DNA of 6,910 nucleotides. Origin: Alphaproteobacteria bacterium (GTDB lineage Bacteria; Pseudomonadota; Alphaproteobacteria; RF32; UBA3637). The position numbers and the translations under genes are program-made. The notes beneath the pieces were generated by a model. The model saw nothing but the letters and a program-made list of their open reading frames with translations, ran no database searches and was not told where the DNA came from. The stretch is from NCBI GenBank assembly GCA_017414845.1, contig JAFQJY010000116.1, forward strand, positions 1 to 6,910, in the 5' to 3' direction. Of the stretch, positions 6,887 through 6,910 are shown piece by piece (the first letter of the stretch is position 1; each line of letters starts with the position of its first letter).

Positions 6887-6910
6887 CGACAACCCTCTGC
6901 CGGCCGACAC
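6887..6910. other. Short tail after the RNHCP gene
   Basis: Only 24 bases remain. They switch to a G+C-rich segment with CGGCCG at 6901-6906, which might be the start of a terminator hairpin or of the next gene, but the window ends before either can be judged. Confidence 0.3.

Noticed and set aside
6899..6906. G+C-rich self-complementary bases (GCCGGCCG) near the right edge
   Set aside because: Too short and too close to the window end to support a terminator, site or repeat.
1..6910. A defence system, mobile element, CRISPR array or other new multi-gene system
   Set aside because: Every gene but the RNHCP one falls in a well-known housekeeping family, there are no direct repeats, transposase or integrase motifs, or tRNA-flanked junctions, and base composition looks even across the genes.

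Overview
The window is a compact stretch of a bacterial chromosome, moderately AT-rich (about 40% G+C by eye) and almost fully coding. Six genes lie on the minus strand (the first, at the left edge, is cut off) and one short gene lies divergently on the plus strand at the right end. An AsmA-family envelope protein together with a RarA / RluC-type housekeeping pair points to a Gram-negative bacterium. A low-G+C, perhaps host-associated alphaproteobacterium is my best guess, but no marker gene here settles it and that placement is weak.

Reading the minus strand in its direction of transcription (right to left), the order is: rarA (AAA+ ATPase acting at stalled replication forks), an RluC/RluD-type 23S rRNA pseudouridine synthase, an AsmA-family membrane-anchored protein, acylphosphatase, an HD-superfamily phosphohydrolase with a GTG start, and GTP-dependent phosphoenolpyruvate carboxykinase (first 233 codons only). 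The first five are packed tightly: a 16-base overlap, then gaps of 32, 2 and 20 bases, each gene with a good Shine-Dalgarno sequence. They look like one transcription unit of functionally unrelated housekeeping genes. The carboxykinase follows after 61 bases that contain a plausible promoter of its own.

On the plus strand, a 67-base divergent intergenic region with a perfect TATAAT separates rarA from a 111-residue zinc-ribbon-like protein of the RNHCP family, whose function is unknown. Only 24 bases follow it, with no gene or complete terminator visible.

I found no RNA gene, CRISPR array, insertion sequence, prophage gene, integration site or sizeable repeat. No gene-free stretch exceeds 67 bases. 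The window looks ordinary. The least understood parts are the divergent RNHCP protein and the HD phosphohydrolase coupled to acylphosphatase; I do not see convincing evidence of a new multi-gene system.
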